This document shows positions 42,127-52,790 of a DNA stretch of 64,000 bases, piece after piece. Under the pieces are notes generated by a model, which was not told the origin of the DNA, made no database searches, and saw only the letters and a list, made by a program, of their open reading frames with translations. This stretch comes from Acidobacteria bacterium Ga0077551 (GTDB taxonomy: Bacteria; Pseudomonadota; Alphaproteobacteria; Caulobacterales; Hyphomonadaceae). The DNA is taken from contig LNFC01000022.1 of NCBI GenBank assembly GCA_001464545.1, forward strand, positions 62,001-126,000, written 5' to 3'. The translations under genes and the position numbers were made by a program. The number at the start of each line of letters is the position of its first letter. The stretch's first letter is position 1.

Positions 42127-43856
42127 CGGACGCCGCGGTGATCCCGGTTCCCGATAAGACCCCGCCGCGTTTCATCCGCGCGCTGCGGGCGATGCGCGAC
42201 CGGCGCATGGCGGCGATGTTCCTGCTCGCGCTGTCCGCCGGCTTGCCTTACGGCGCCGTGCTCGGCACGCTGAATGCCTGGCTGACCACCGAAGGTGTCT
42301 CACCCTCGACCATCGGTGTCCTGTCGATCGTCACCATCGGCTACGCGTTCAAGTTCCTCTGGTCGCCGGCCTTCCAGACCGCGCATCACCCCTTTCCGTT
42401 CCTGGGGCCGCGCCGCACCTGGCTGCTCAGCCTGCAGCTGCCGATTGCCGGCCTCCTGTTCCTCCTCGCCTTTTCGAACCCCGGCGAGAATATCGGCCTG
42501 GTCGCCGTCATTGCCCTGTTCGCCGCCCTGTTCTCGGCGACGCATGACATCGTTCTGGATGCCTGGCGCATCGAAGTGGCGCGGTCCGAAGAAGACAAGG
42601 ACCTGATGGCCGCACTCTACCAATTCGGCTACCGGATTGCGGGCTTCATTACGGGCTTCCTCGCGCTGCTTCTGGCGGGCTATTTCGGCTGGGTCGTGGT
42701 CTACGTGATGATCGCCGCGATGATGGTCCTGTCCATCGCCGGCACGCTGCTCGCGCCGGAGCCCGAAATCGAAACCGGTCCGGGCAGCAAACGGCTCACC
42801 TTCCAGGCAGGCATACCGGAGCGCGAGCGAACCTTCGCGACCCTGCTGGTCGCGGCCGGCTGGATCGCCGCGTTCCTGATGATCGCGAGCTTCGTGATCG
42901 CCTCGTTCACGCAGGTCCCCCCACCCAAGGGCGGCGCCTTCGTTACCGAGCAAGGTCCCTGGATCGTGTTCCTGACCGTACTGATGCCGGCCGCCGGGGC
43001 GCTGATCCTCCTCATGCGCCATGGGCGCGAACCCGCCGAAATCATCGACGGCCCCACAGGGGAGACGCGCGCGGCGCGCATCACCCGCGCGGTTTTCCGG
43101 TCCATCTTCGATCCGCTGATGGATCTGATCGGCCGCCTGCGTTGGGGCGCGCTGCTCGTGCTGCTCCTGGCGCTGACCTACCGGTTCACCGATTCCGTCT
43201 GGGGCTCCTTCGCCTATCCGTTCTATCTGGACGACCGGTTCGGCGCGCTGCACCACACCATGGCAGACGTCGCCGTCGCCTCGAAGTTCTTCGGCGTACT
43301 GATGACCGTTGCCGGCGCCGCCCTCGGCGCTGTCGTCATCAGTTTCGCTGGCCGCATGCCTGTTCTGGTCGCGGGCGCCGTACTGGCGGCCGCGACCAAT
43401 CTGCTATTTGCCGATCTCTCGCGCGGCGGCATGGGCATCGACGCGTTCCTCGAATGGACAAGGCTCGCTGAACCGTTCCGCGTGTTCGCCGGTTGGGCCG
43501 CACAGATTTCGCCGGAAGGGCAGGGCGCGGAAGCGGGCGAGCGCATGGCGCGCCTGATGATCGCGATCGCCGGTGAAAACCTGGCCGGCGGTTTCGCCAG
43601 CGTTGCGGTTGTCGCCTATCTCACGTCCGTCGTGAACCCGCGCTTTGCCGCTGTTCAATATGCATTGCTCGCCTCGCTCACCATGCTGATCGGCACGCTG
43701 GGCCGCCCCTGGCTCGGCGCCATGATCGAGACGCAGGGCTATTACAGCGTCTTCATCCTGACCTTCTGGCTCGGCGGCATTGCCGTCGCCCTGTCCGCCT
43801 TCGAATGGTTCCGGCAGTCCCGCATGGTTCCGGCTAAACCTTTGCCTGCGGAATAA
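42123..43856 (+). CDS. AmpG-like MFS permease
   Basis: A 577-residue membrane protein of the AmpG/PAT branch of the major facilitator superfamily, which in enterobacteria imports anhydro-muropeptides for wall recycling. Family-like stretches are LSAGLPYGAVLGTLNAWLTT, GYAFKFLWSP and LGPRRTWLL in the first helices. At least 12 hydrophobic segments can be counted, with an extra loop near 290-320. Starts at ATG 42123 within the kinase stop codon, so kinase and transporter are made together. The substrate is an inference. Confidence 0.82.
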   Translation: MTDAAVIPVPDKTPPRFIRALRAMRDRRMAAMFLLALSAGLPYGAVLGTLNAWLTTEGVSPSTIGVLSIVTIGYAFKFLWSPAFQTAHHPFPFLGPRRTWLLSLQLPIAGLLFLLAFSNPGENIGLVAVIALFAALFSATHDIVLDAWRIEVARSEEDKDLMAALYQFGYRIAGFITGFLALLLAGYFGWVVVYVMIAAMMVLSIAGTLLAPEPEIETGPGSKRLTFQAGIPERERTFATLLVAAGWIAAFLMIASFVIASFTQVPPPKGGAFVTEQGPWIVFLTVLMPAAGALILLMRHGREPAEIIDGPTGETRAARITRAVFRSIFDPLMDLIGRLRWGALLVLLLALTYRFTDSVWGSFAYPFYLDDRFGALHHTMADVAVASKFFGVLMTVAGAALGAVVISFAGRMPVLVAGAVLAAATNLLFADLSRGGMGIDAFLEWTRLAEPFRVFAGWAAQISPEGQGAEAGERMARLMIAIAGENLAGGFASVAVVAYLTSVVNPRFAAVQYALLASLTMLIGTLGRPWLGAMIETQGYYSVFILTFWLGGIAVALSAFEWFRQSRMVPAKPLPAE

Positions 43857-43860
43857 GTCC

Positions 43861-46137
43861 TCAGGCGCCGTGCACCTGGTCGATGTCGAACGCGGCCAGT
43901 GTGGCAAGGTCCACGATATCGCCGACCGTTGCACCGAGTGACGCGATCTGCACCGGCTTCTCGAGCCCGAGCAGCATCGGGCCGATCACGACGGCGCGGC
44001 TCATCTGCTCCAGCAGGTTCGTCGCAATCGAGGCCGAGTGGATCGCCGGCATGACCAGCACATTCGCGGGTCCCGTCAGGCGCGAGAACGGATAGAGCAG
44101 CTTGTGGTTCGGATTGAGGGCCACGTCGGCATTCATGTCGCCTTCGTATTCGAAGTCGATGCCCGGTGTCTTGTCGAGGATCGCGACCGCATCGCGCACC
44201 TTGTCCGCACGCTCGCCCATCGGGTTGCCGAAGGTCGAGTAGGACAGGAAGGCCACGCGCGGCGTGAAGCCGAGGCTGCGCACGCTGCGTACTGCCTCAA
44301 GCGAAATGTTGGCCAGCGTACGGCCATCGGGCAGCTCATTGACGCTCGTATCGGCGATGAAGATCGTCTTGCCCATGTTGATCACCATCGACATGCCGAT
44401 CACGGCCTGCCCTGGGATCGGGTCGAGAACGAGCAGCGCATCCTTCAGCGCCGCGTCGTAGGCGCGCGTCACGCCGGTGACCATGCCGTCGGCATCACCG
44501 TTCTTCAGCATGCAGCAGCCGAACACGTTGCGATCCTGGTTCACGAGACGCTGCACGTCGCGCTTCAAATAGCCTTTGCGCTGCAGCCGCTCATACAGCA
44601 TGTCGACATAGGCCGGGTTGTTGTCAGAAAGGCGCGCATTGATAATGTCGAGCGCGCCTGCCGGCACGCCCATCTGCTCCATGGTGGCCTCGACCTGAGC
44701 TTCGCGCCCGATCAAGATCGGATGGCCAAGCCCCTGGTTCTTGAAACTCCAGGCGGCGCGTACCACTGCGGGTTCTTCGCCTTCCGCAAACACGATCCGG
44801 CGCTGCACGTCGCGGCACTTCGCCTGGACACCCTGCAGGAATCCTGCGGACGGATCTGCCCGGCGCACGAGGCTCTTGCGGTAGGCTTCCATGTCCGTGA
44901 TCGGCTTGCGGGCAACGCCGGTATCCATTGCGGCCTGCGCAACCAGCGGCGGCACGAAGCTGATCAGGCGCGGGTCGAACGGTGTGGGGATAATGTATTC
45001 CCGTCCGAAGGTCGGGCGGGCGCCATGATAGGCAGCGGCCACTTCATCCGGCACGTCTTCGCGCGCGAGTTCTGCCAGCGCGCGTGCGGCAGCGACCTTC
45101 ATCTCTTCGTTGATGCTCCGGGCACGGACATCCAGCGCGCCGCGGAAGATGTAGGGAAAGCCGAGAACGTTGTTGACCTGGTTCGGATAGTCCGACCGTC
45201 CGGTAGCGATGATCGCATCGTCACGCACCGATTTGATGTCTTCAGGGGTGATTTCCGGATCGGGGTTGGCCATCGCGAAGATGATCGGGTTCTTGGCCAT
45301 GGATTTGACCATGTCCTTGGTCACCGCGCCCTTGACCGACAGGCCGAGGAAGACATCCGCGCCGTCCATGGCTTCGGAAAGCGTGCGTTTCTTGGTCTTG
45401 ACCGCAAAGGCAGACTTGAACTGGTCCATCTTCTGGGTGCGGCCTTCATAAACCACGCCCGCAGTATCGCAGAGCAGGATGTTCTCACCCTTGACGCCGA
45501 GATGGCGGATGAGGCCGGCGACCGAGAGGCCCGCTGCGCCCGCGCCGGAGACGGCAACCTTGACGTCGGACAGCTTGCGTCCGGTGATATGGCAGGCGTT
45601 TATCAGGCCGGCGGCGGCGATGATCGCGGTGCCGTGCTGGTCGTCGTGGAAGACCGGAATGTCGAGTTCTTCGCGCAAGCGGCTCTCGATGATGAAGCAA
45701 TCGGGCGCCGAGATATCCTCGAGGTTGATGCCGCCCCAGGTCGCGCCGATATTGCGCACAGTACGGATGAAGTCTTCTGCGTCCGTCGTGTTCACTTCGA
45801 TGTCGAAACTGTCGATATCCGCGAACCGTTTGAACAGGACCGCCTTGCCTTCCATCACCGGCTTCGAGGCCATCGGACCGAGATTGCCGAGACCGAGAAT
45901 GGCCGTGCCGTTGGAGATCACCGCCACGAGGTTGCCCTTGGACGTATAGTCGTAGGCGAGGTCTTCGTTTCCGGCGATCGCCAGAACCGGAATGGCCACG
46001 CCGGGGCTGTAGGCCAGCGACAGGTCGCGCTGCGTGCTCATCGGCTTGGTCGGGATCATCGAGATCTTGCCCGCGGTCGGGTGCGAGTGGAAATCGAGGG
46101 CTTCCTGGTCAGTGAAGCTCGGACGCTGCGTGGTCAT
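43861..46137 (-). CDS. maeB: NADP-dependent malic enzyme with phosphotransacetylase-like domain (MaeB)
   Basis: A 758-residue protein in two parts. The malic enzyme portion (1 to about 430) has [15 protein letters not shown], the metal/catalytic [20 protein letters not shown] segment and the NAD(P) site [17 protein letters not shown]. The C-terminal 320 residues resemble phosphate acetyltransferase ([17 protein letters not shown]) and usually serve regulation, not acetyl transfer. It converts malate to pyruvate, CO2 and NADPH. It is divergent from mutS. Full family length. Confidence 0.96.
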   Translation of the reverse strand: MTTQRPSFTDQEALDFHSHPTAGKISMIPTKPMSTQRDLSLAYSPGVAIPVLAIAGNEDLAYDYTSKGNLVAVISNGTAILGLGNLGPMASKPVMEGKAVLFKRFADIDSFDIEVNTTDAEDFIRTVRNIGATWGGINLEDISAPDCFIIESRLREELDIPVFHDDQHGTAIIAAAGLINACHITGRKLSDVKVAVSGAGAAGLSVAGLIRHLGVKGENILLCDTAGVVYEGRTQKMDQFKSAFAVKTKKRTLSEAMDGADVFLGLSVKGAVTKDMVKSMAKNPIIFAMANPDPEITPEDIKSVRDDAIIATGRSDYPNQVNNVLGFPYIFRGALDVRARSINEEMKVAAARALAELAREDVPDEVAAAYHGARPTFGREYIIPTPFDPRLISFVPPLVAQAAMDTGVARKPITDMEAYRKSLVRRADPSAGFLQGVQAKCRDVQRRIVFAEGEEPAVVRAAWSFKNQGLGHPILIGREAQVEATMEQMGVPAGALDIINARLSDNNPAYVDMLYERLQRKGYLKRDVQRLVNQDRNVFGCCMLKNGDADGMVTGVTRAYDAALKDALLVLDPIPGQAVIGMSMVINMGKTIFIADTSVNELPDGRTLANISLEAVRSVRSLGFTPRVAFLSYSTFGNPMGERADKVRDAVAILDKTPGIDFEYEGDMNADVALNPNHKLLYPFSRLTGPANVLVMPAIHSASIATNLLEQMSRAVVIGPMLLGLEKPVQIASLGATVGDIVDLATLAAFDIDQVHGA

Positions 46138-46271
46138 GTGGGCTCTGTATCGTTTCGATTGGGATGGTTCCTCGTCTAGGCCGCTGCGACCGGCCTGCCA
46201 ACAGCCAAATCCGCACAGTTACAGCCGCCCGGCTTTGCGAATCCCTCCCGCAACGGCTAGCGTGCCGCCCC

Positions 46272-48968
46272 ATGCCGGACACCGCCCCGAAATCCCCTGC
46301 AGCCGCTGCCGCGTCCGAGCCGACGCCGTTCATGGCGCAGTACCTGTCGATCAAGGCGGCGCAGCCGGATGCGCTCCTGTTCTTCCGGATGGGCGACTTC
46401 TACGAGCTTTTCTTTGAAGACGCCGTCACGGCTTCGCGCGTTCTCGACATCACGCTGACGTCACGCGGCGAACATGACGGGGCGCCGATCCCGATGGCCG
46501 GCGTCCCATATCACGCGGCGGAAGGGTATCTGGCGCGGCTGATCAAGGCCGGCTGCCGGGTCGCCGTCTGCGAGCAGACCGAAAGTCCGGCAGAAGCCAA
46601 AAAGCGCGGCTCGAAATCCATCGTCCGACGAGAGATCGTGCGCGTCGTCACGCCGGGCACGCTGACGGAGGAGACCTTGCTGCCCGCCCGGCAGGGCCAG
46701 GCGCTAGCTGCCCTCGCCTTCTCGGGGCAGGGCGAGGCTGCGCTCGCCGTGTGCGATGTCTCGACAGGCCAGTTTGAGCTCACCGCGCTGGAGCCCGCGC
46801 GCATCGCGGACGCACTGCTCGCCTGGCCGCTCAGCGAACTGGTCATTTCGGAGACCGACCGGGACCGTCCTGCGCTCGCGGGCCTTCGCGAGATGACGGC
46901 GGCGCCGGTCACCGAACGGCCTGCCCGCACAGGCACGCCCAAGACCGGCGAAGCGCTCCTGAAGGAAGCCTTCGGTGTTGCCGCCCTCGATGGGCTCGGC
47001 GACTTCTCGAAAGCAGAACTCGCTGCCGCCGGCCTGCTGCTCGACTATGTGAAACTCACGCAGGCGGGACGCCCCGCGCGCCTTGCCGTACCGAAGCGCG
47101 GCGAGCCCGGCGGCACGCTGCTGATCGACCCCGCCACCCGTGCCAGCCTTGAGATCGACCGGTCTTACGCCCGTGGCCGCGAAGGCACGCTGCTCGCCGC
47201 GATCGACCGCACCGTCACCGCCCCCGGCGCGCGCCTGCTGGCCGCGCAGCTCGCCCGCCCGTCGCGGGACCGGTCGGAAATCGAGGCGCGCTATGACGCT
47301 GTCAGCTTCTTCGCGGCCGAACGCATCGCCCTCGGCGATGTCCGCACGGCGCTCAAATCCGCGCCGGATCTGGAGCGCGCCTGCATGCGCCTCGCCCTCG
47401 GCCGGGGCGGCCCGCGCGACCTTCAGGCGCTCGCCCGCGCGCTGGGCTCTGGCCAACAGTGCGCCGCGATCCTGCAGGCGTCTGGCGCGACATTGCCCTC
47501 ACGTCTGGATGCCGCGGCCCGCATTCTCGGACTCGGCGATCTGACCGGCCTGCGCGCGCTCGCTTCCGAACTTTCGGCTGCGCTGGTCGAAACCCCGCCC
47601 ATGCTTGCGCGAGACGGCGGCTTCATTGCCCCCGGCTGGGACAAGGCGCTCGATGAGGTGCGCAGCCTGCGCGAGGACAGCCGCCGCGTGATCGCCGAGA
47701 TGCAGGGCCGCTATGCTGAGGCAACCGGTATCAATGCGCTGAAGATCAAGTTCAACAATGTGCTTGGCTACTTCATCGAAGTGCCCGCGCGCCTTGCCGA
47801 TCCGATGCTGAAGCCGCCGCTCGCGAACGATTTCATCCACCGCCAGACAATGTCCGGCGCGGTGCGTTTCTCGACGACGGAGCTGGCTGAACTCGCCGGC
47901 CGTATCAGCCGCGCGGAAGAAGAATCGAAGGCGATCGAGATGGCGCTGTTCGAGGGCTTCTGCGCGCGGGTCGCCGCCGAGAGCGAAACGCTCGCCCGCG
48001 TCGCTGCCGCCATTGCAGACATCGATGTGGCCGCCGGCAACGCCGTCTGGGCAGACGAAACCGGCGCGGTGCGGCCTGTCATCGACGCCGCGCCCGTCTT
48101 CGACGCCAAGGCTCTGCGCCACCCGGTCGTAGAATCCGCGCTGCGCCGGGAAGGGAAAGGCTTCACGGCCAACGACCTTGCCCTCGACGCTGCCGGGAAG
48201 AGCGCGCCGCGCTTCCTGCTCGTCACCGGGCCGAACATGGCGGGCAAGTCGACCTACCTGCGCCAGGCAGCTCTCGCAGTCATTCTCGCGCAGGCGGGCT
48301 GCTTCGTGCCCGCCGCCTCATTGCGCCTCGGCCTGGCTGACCGCGTCTTCTCCCGTGTCGGCGCCTCGGACGATCTCTCGCGCGGGCGCTCCACCTTCAT
48401 GGTCGAAATGGTGGAAACCGCCGCCATCCTGAACCAGGCGACCGCCGAAAGCTTCGTCATCCTTGATGAAGTCGGCCGCGGCACGGCCACCTGGGACGGC
48501 CTCGCCATCGCCTGGGCCGCTGTGGAGCACCTGCATGAACAGACACGCTGCCGCGCCATCTTCGCCACGCACTATCACGAACTCACCGCGCTCGCCGCCG
48601 AACTGCCGGGCGCGGCAAATGCCAGCCTCAAGGCGCGCGAATGGAAGCAGGACCTGATCTTCCTGCACGAGGTCCAGCCCGGCCCCGCCGACCGTTCCTA
48701 CGGTGTGCAGGTCGCCCGCCTCGCGGGCTTGCCGCGCAGCGCCGTCAGCCGGGCCGCGCAAATCCTGAAGCAACTTGAAGCAAGCCCTTCGGCAGCAGAA
48801 AGCCTGCCGCTGTTCGCCGCCGCGCCGGTTGAACTGGATACGGACGTCCCGCCCGAAGCTGCCGCTGTGCTCGCGGCGCTCGACGCGCTCGATCCCGATG
48901 CGCTCACCCCGCGCGAAGCCTTGGCGATGCTCTACGAGCTGAAAATTCTGGGCAAAGGCAAAGCCTGA
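46272..48968 (+). CDS. mutS: DNA mismatch repair protein MutS
   Basis: An 898-residue mismatch-recognition ATPase. I start it at ATG 46272; the mismatch-binding motif is [15 protein letters not shown] (Phe-X-Glu: F-Y-E), and Walker A is [15 protein letters not shown]. Walker B and the signature helix read [17 protein letters not shown]; most MutS have GTST, so Ser is replaced by Ala here. Clamp and lever domains are full length. A C-terminal segment of about 100 residues after the ATPase fits the tetramerisation tail. The upstream frame to 46164 is not family-like. Confidence 0.97.
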   Translation: MPDTAPKSPAAAAASEPTPFMAQYLSIKAAQPDALLFFRMGDFYELFFEDAVTASRVLDITLTSRGEHDGAPIPMAGVPYHAAEGYLARLIKAGCRVAVCEQTESPAEAKKRGSKSIVRREIVRVVTPGTLTEETLLPARQGQALAALAFSGQGEAALAVCDVSTGQFELTALEPARIADALLAWPLSELVISETDRDRPALAGLREMTAAPVTERPARTGTPKTGEALLKEAFGVAALDGLGDFSKAELAAAGLLLDYVKLTQAGRPARLAVPKRGEPGGTLLIDPATRASLEIDRSYARGREGTLLAAIDRTVTAPGARLLAAQLARPSRDRSEIEARYDAVSFFAAERIALGDVRTALKSAPDLERACMRLALGRGGPRDLQALARALGSGQQCAAILQASGATLPSRLDAAARILGLGDLTGLRALASELSAALVETPPMLARDGGFIAPGWDKALDEVRSLREDSRRVIAEMQGRYAEATGINALKIKFNNVLGYFIEVPARLADPMLKPPLANDFIHRQTMSGAVRFSTTELAELAGRISRAEEESKAIEMALFEGFCARVAAESETLARVAAAIADIDVAAGNAVWADETGAVRPVIDAAPVFDAKALRHPVVESALRREGKGFTANDLALDAAGKSAPRFLLVTGPNMAGKSTYLRQAALAVILAQAGCFVPAASLRLGLADRVFSRVGASDDLSRGRSTFMVEMVETAAILNQATAESFVILDEVGRGTATWDGLAIAWAAVEHLHEQTRCRAIFATHYHELTALAAELPGAANASLKAREWKQDLIFLHEVQPGPADRSYGVQVARLAGLPRSAVSRAAQILKQLEASPSAAESLPLFAAAPVELDTDVPPEAAAVLAALDALDPDALTPREALAMLYELKILGKGKA

Positions 48969-48976
48969 TCGGCGCC

Positions 48977-49417
48977 TCAGCGCGGGTTCAGGGCGAGAGC
49001 TTCCAGCACCCGCACCGCGGCCTGCAGGCTCGGGATGTCGCCGATCTCTTCGACCAGCCGCCGCGCGTCGCGCTTCAGGTCATGCGCTTGCAGGTCACGC
49101 CCCCGCCCGCCGTCCGCGTTGGGAGCAATCTCGAACGGCTCATAGAACCAGCCGATCGGCTTGCCGAGCGCCACAGCGATCTCGAGCAGCCGCCCGGCGG
49201 ACATCCGGCTATGTCCCGCTTCATATTTCTGGATCTGCTGGAAGGTCACGCCCAGCAGCGCGGCCAGCGCTTCCTGCGTCAGGCCCAGCTCCCGGCGTCC
49301 CTGGCGCAGGCGCTGGCCCACGAACCGGTCGGCATCGGTCGGCTTGCGCGCTTCATGCGCGGGCGATGTATCTTCACGGGTTGCCAAGGCAGCCTCCAGA
49401 ACGTCAGATTTGTCCAT
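48977..49417 (-). CDS. XRE-family transcriptional regulator
   Basis: A 146-residue DNA-binding protein. A helix-turn-helix occupies about residues 35-90 (RLRQGRRELGLTQEALAALL, GVTFQQIQKYEAGHSRMSAG), followed by PIGWFYEPFE and a helical C-terminal tail. This layout is common among alphaproteobacterial Cro/CI regulators near metabolic genes. I start it at ATG 49417. It converges with mutS after 8 bases. Target genes are unknown; the tail lacks any recognised sensor domain. Confidence 0.85.
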   Translation of the reverse strand: MDKSDVLEAALATREDTSPAHEARKPTDADRFVGQRLRQGRRELGLTQEALAALLGVTFQQIQKYEAGHSRMSAGRLLEIAVALGKPIGWFYEPFEIAPNADGGRGRDLQAHDLKRDARRLVEEIGDIPSLQAAVRVLEALALNPR

Positions 49418-49489
49418 CGATAGACAATGCAATCTGCAGGCCAGATTCGACTGCTGCGTGTATTCGCGCGGCGTTTCTGCGCCGCCGCG

Positions 49490-50176
49490 TCAGGCGGTAA
49501 CCTTGACCGGCGGCTCGAACTTGGTCGACTTCAGGATGAGGTCATCGGGCGCTGCAATCATCGCCTTGTACATCGCTTCCGGGTAGGCCTGATGAGGCTT
49601 GCCGGGATCATAAGGCGGCTGCTTCACGGCGCCGCCTTCGCCCGCGTAGGTGTCCGGATGCGTAAAGGTCTTCAGCTCAGCCGGCGTGATACCGACCTTT
49701 TCCACAACGGCGGGATCAATCCAGGCACGCGGATCGATCGGCACGGTCGAGCAGGCGACTTCAAGGGTCATGTTGTCCGGACCCGCAAAATAGATCGAAT
49801 GGCACATTGCATGGTCCATCGGGCCGATCACGTTGACGCCCTTGGTGCGGATCCGGTCGCGGATCGCCAGCAGGTCGTCCAGTGTGTCGACCCGGAAGGC
49901 GAGGTGCTGCATCGTTCCGGGGGCGGACGGGCCCGCGCCGGTGCCGGCATGCGTCACGCCCAGCTGGATCGGGATGTCTTTCACGGCCGGCAGCTGCACG
50001 ACCGAGAAATACGAATGGTCATCCATGTGCAGGAAGGCGTGCACGCCGCCGGGCACACCGTGCATGTCAAACAGGGCGGAGAGCTGGAAGCCCATCACGT
50101 CCGAAAAGAAGGCGATATGCTCGCGGATGTCCGCTGCCATGATCGCAATATGGTGAATCCCGTTCGCCTTGATCAT
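49490..50176 (-). CDS. VOC (glyoxalase/extradiol dioxygenase-like) family protein
   Basis: A 228-residue protein of the vicinal-oxygen-chelate superfamily, started at ATG 50176 after GGGAGGAG. The first beta-alpha-beta module (IKANGIHHIAIMAADIREHI) supplies the His pair, and a second follows with GTMQHLAFRVDTLDDLLAIR and NMTLEVACS, which supply the other likely metal ligands (His and Glu). The last 60 residues (TPAELKTFTHPDTYAGEGGA onward) are outside the core. It is divergent from an alpha/beta hydrolase; such pairs can act in ring cleavage, but the substrate is not predictable. Confidence 0.75.
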   Translation of the reverse strand: MIKANGIHHIAIMAADIREHIAFFSDVMGFQLSALFDMHGVPGGVHAFLHMDDHSYFSVVQLPAVKDIPIQLGVTHAGTGAGPSAPGTMQHLAFRVDTLDDLLAIRDRIRTKGVNVIGPMDHAMCHSIYFAGPDNMTLEVACSTVPIDPRAWIDPAVVEKVGITPAELKTFTHPDTYAGEGGAVKQPPYDPGKPHQAYPEAMYKAMIAAPDDLILKSTKFEPPVKVTA

Positions 50177-50272
50177 GGCGTTCTCCTCCCTTGACCCTGC
50201 GGCCACATGGACAGGGCCGTTCTCGCCCATAATGTGCACCCCAGAACCAAAAGGGGCAAGGAGGCAGACGAG

Positions 50273-51397
50273 ATGGCTGGCGCAGGGGAAATCGTCCGGG
50301 AACCGTATCTTGTAATCCACAAGGATCCTTCGAGCTTCAAGGACGTCTATGGCGGGGCAGGCGACAATATCGCCGTCGAATGCATGCGCATCTATCCGGC
50401 CGGCACATCGGCAGAGCCGCTTGTCTCTGCACTCGCCCGCGCCGGGCAGCACGTCATCTACGCCAACACCCGTTACCGCGGGAACGACACCGCCCTGATC
50501 ATGGAAAAATGCGCCGCCGATTTCGGCGCCTGTATCGAGCACGCCCGCACACGACTTGGCTACAAGCGCGTCATCCTCGGTGGCTGGTCCGGCGGCGGTT
50601 CGCTGTCGCTTTTCTATCAGGACCAGGCCGAACGGCCCACGATCACGCAAACACCCGCGGGCGATGCCTATGACCTGATGAAAAAGACCCTGCCCCCCGC
50701 CGACGGCATCATGCTGCTCGCTGCACATGTAAGCCGCGCGATCACGCTGACCGAATGGATGGACCCGTCAGTCGCCGACGAAGCGCGTCCCTTCGAGCGC
50801 GATCCGGCTCTGAACATCTACGATCCCGCCTGTCCGGCGCAGCCTCCCTATACGACGGCGTTCGTTGCCAGCTTCCGCGCGGCGCAGGTTGCCCGCAACC
50901 GCCGCATCACCGCCTGGGTGCAAGAGACCCTGGCAGACCTTCGCCGGCGCGGGGAAGACAACGCGGAGCGCGCCTTTACCGTACACGGAACAATGGCGAG
51001 CGTCTGCTGGACAGACCCCACGCAGGAGCCCTCAGACCGCAGGCCCTATACCTGCTATCTGGGCGAGCCTCGCATCGCGAATGACGGACCCGTGGGCCTT
51101 GCCCGCTTTACCACGCTGCGCTCCTGGCTCTCGCAATGGGGATATGACACGACCAACGCAGACGGGCTCGGCAATGCTGCGCGCATTTCCTGCCCCGTCC
51201 TCGTGATCAACAATACCGCCGACCTGGCCTGCACCCCGAGCCATGCGCGGCGCCTGTTCGACGCCGTCGGCCATGCCCGCAAGGCCTACCGCGACATTCA
51301 GGGGGCGGATCATTATTACATCGAGCGGCCCGACTTGCTGCCGGAGGCCGTCAAGGTCTGCTCAGACTGGATGGAAACGGAAAGCCTCGCAGGCTGA
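50273..51397 (+). CDS. Alpha/beta hydrolase
   Basis: A 374-residue alpha/beta-fold hydrolase, started at ATG 50273 after AAGGAGG. The nucleophile elbow is GGWSGGGS (Ser about residue 107), the acid is probably in VLVINNTADLACTPSHA, and the His in GADHYYIERPD. A long lid insertion lies between about 150 and 285. It is divergent from the VOC gene with 96 bases between starts, implying shared control. It may cleave an ester or a ring-fission product; the substrate is unknown. Confidence 0.75.
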   Translation: MAGAGEIVREPYLVIHKDPSSFKDVYGGAGDNIAVECMRIYPAGTSAEPLVSALARAGQHVIYANTRYRGNDTALIMEKCAADFGACIEHARTRLGYKRVILGGWSGGGSLSLFYQDQAERPTITQTPAGDAYDLMKKTLPPADGIMLLAAHVSRAITLTEWMDPSVADEARPFERDPALNIYDPACPAQPPYTTAFVASFRAAQVARNRRITAWVQETLADLRRRGEDNAERAFTVHGTMASVCWTDPTQEPSDRRPYTCYLGEPRIANDGPVGLARFTTLRSWLSQWGYDTTNADGLGNAARISCPVLVINNTADLACTPSHARRLFDAVGHARKAYRDIQGADHYYIERPDLLPEAVKVCSDWMETESLAG

Positions 51398-51401
51398 CCG
51401 G

Positions 51402-51779
51402 TCAGTTTGCCGGCGGAAGGCGAACGATGTCGTCTTCGTCAGAGGCCGGTTCCGGCTGGAGCAGGGCATCCGGGGCGCCTTCGAGATCGATGCCGAGGCC
51501 TTCAACATCCTCGAAATCGCCGCCCGCGCCGCCGGGCCCGATGATCAGGCCGCCCGCGCTACTGGATTGGCTGGCCCCGATCCTCAGCCCGCCGGGCGCG
51601 TCATTCGTCCGGCCGATGTTGAGGTTCAGCGTGCCCTGCACTTCGGCGGTCTGGGTGACCTCTGCAGCAGGCGCGGCTTCAGCCGGCGCCGCTTCAGCGG
51701 TTGCGGCCGGCGTTGTGAGGGAGCAGCCGGCGCCGACGAGCGACAACAGGAGAAGGGCAGTGATCGGTTTCATCCACAT
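51402..51779 (-). CDS. Small Ala/Gly-rich lipoprotein
   Basis: A 125-residue lipoprotein: signal MWMKPITALLLLSLVGAGC ends in lipobox VGAGC. The mature part is a Pro/Ala/Glu-rich tether, a Gly/Ser/Asn-rich region (APGGLRIGASQSSSAGGLII) and an acidic C-terminal tail. No catalytic motif. It lies 3 bases downstream of gshB and is probably cotranscribed; it converges with the hydrolase gene. Confidence 0.75.
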   Translation of the reverse strand: MWMKPITALLLLSLVGAGCSLTTPAATAEAAPAEAAPAAEVTQTAEVQGTLNLNIGRTNDAPGGLRIGASQSSSAGGLIIGPGGAGGDFEDVEGLGIDLEGAPDALLQPEPASDEDDIVRLPPAN

Positions 51780-51782
51780 TCC

Positions 51783-52751
51783 TCAAGCATGACGCTCCAG
51801 CGACCTTGCCGCAAGCTTCGTTTCCACAACGTCCCAGAATTTGGCAGTTGCATCAATGCCCGACAGCCGCTTCAGCGCCTGAAGTCCGGTGGGCGAGGTA
51901 ACGTTCACCTCGGTCAGCCGCCCGCCGATCACATCGATCCCGGTCAGCACCAGGCCCCGGCGTTTCAGTTCCGGGCCGATGCGCGCGCAGATAAGCTTGT
52001 CGGCAGAGGACAGCTCGGTCGCTTCGGCCGTGCCGCCGACCACGAGGTTGGAGCGTACCTGTCCGGCCTTGGGCCGGCGGTTGATCGCGCCCACCGGCTC
52101 ACCGTCGATCAGGATCACCCGCTTGTCGCCTTCGGACACCGCCGGCAGGAAGGCTTGCACCATCACCGGTTCACCCGACCGGCCGAGGAATAGTTCCAGC
52201 AATGAGTCGAGATTGGAATCGGCTTCGGTCAGCCGGAAGACGCCTGCGCCGCCATGCCCGTAGAGCGGCTTGACGATGATGTCGTGATGCTTCGCCCGGA
52301 AGGCATCGATCACTGCCCGGTCGCGCGTCACCAGCGTCGGCGGCATGATGTCCGGAAACATCAGCGGAAAGATCTTCTCCGGACTGGAGCGCACGCCGGC
52401 CGGATCGTTCAGCACCAGCGTTTCGGCGGAAACTTCCTCCAGCAGGTGACAGGCGGTGATGTAGCCCATGTCGAAGGGCGGATCCTGGCGCATCAGGATG
52501 ACGTCCACGTCGTTCTTGAGATCGAGCGTGACCGGCTCGCCGAACAGGCCTGGTGTTTCGCGCACCCGCTGCACGCGGGCCGGGCGGGCCCGGGCGGTCA
52601 CGCGGCCTTCGGTCCAGGCGAGGTCGCCCGGGCCATAGACGAACAATCCATACCCGCGCGCCTGCGCCGTCTCGGCGAGCGCAAAGCTCGTGTCACCGTC
52701 GATATTGACCCGCTCCAGCGGATCCATCTGAATGGCTATGCGCAATGTCAC
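51783..52751 (-). CDS. gshB: Glutathione synthetase GshB
   Basis: A 322-residue ATP-grasp enzyme joining gamma-glutamylcysteine and glycine. It has the N-terminal IAIQMDPLERVNIDGDTSFA block, the RQDPPFDMGYIT segment, the ATP-grasp glycine loop VKPLYGHGGAGVFRL, RVILIDGEPVGAINRRP and the C-terminal EVNVTSPTGLQAL. All positions expected of the prokaryotic enzyme are intact. It probably forms an operon with the BON-domain lipoprotein upstream (39 bases) and the small lipoprotein downstream. Confidence 0.97.
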   Translation of the reverse strand: MTLRIAIQMDPLERVNIDGDTSFALAETAQARGYGLFVYGPGDLAWTEGRVTARARPARVQRVRETPGLFGEPVTLDLKNDVDVILMRQDPPFDMGYITACHLLEEVSAETLVLNDPAGVRSSPEKIFPLMFPDIMPPTLVTRDRAVIDAFRAKHHDIIVKPLYGHGGAGVFRLTEADSNLDSLLELFLGRSGEPVMVQAFLPAVSEGDKRVILIDGEPVGAINRRPKAGQVRSNLVVGGTAEATELSSADKLICARIGPELKRRGLVLTGIDVIGGRLTEVNVTSPTGLQALKRLSGIDATAKFWDVVETKLAARSLERHA

Positions 52752-52790
52752 GCGGTGTATCGCCCCCGTTGTTACGGAAGGCGCGCGGTC

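Noticed and set aside
44038-46179. A 713-codon open frame antisense to maeB
   Set aside because: The product is His/Arg/Gly-rich low-complexity, and maeB on the other strand is full length and conserved throughout.
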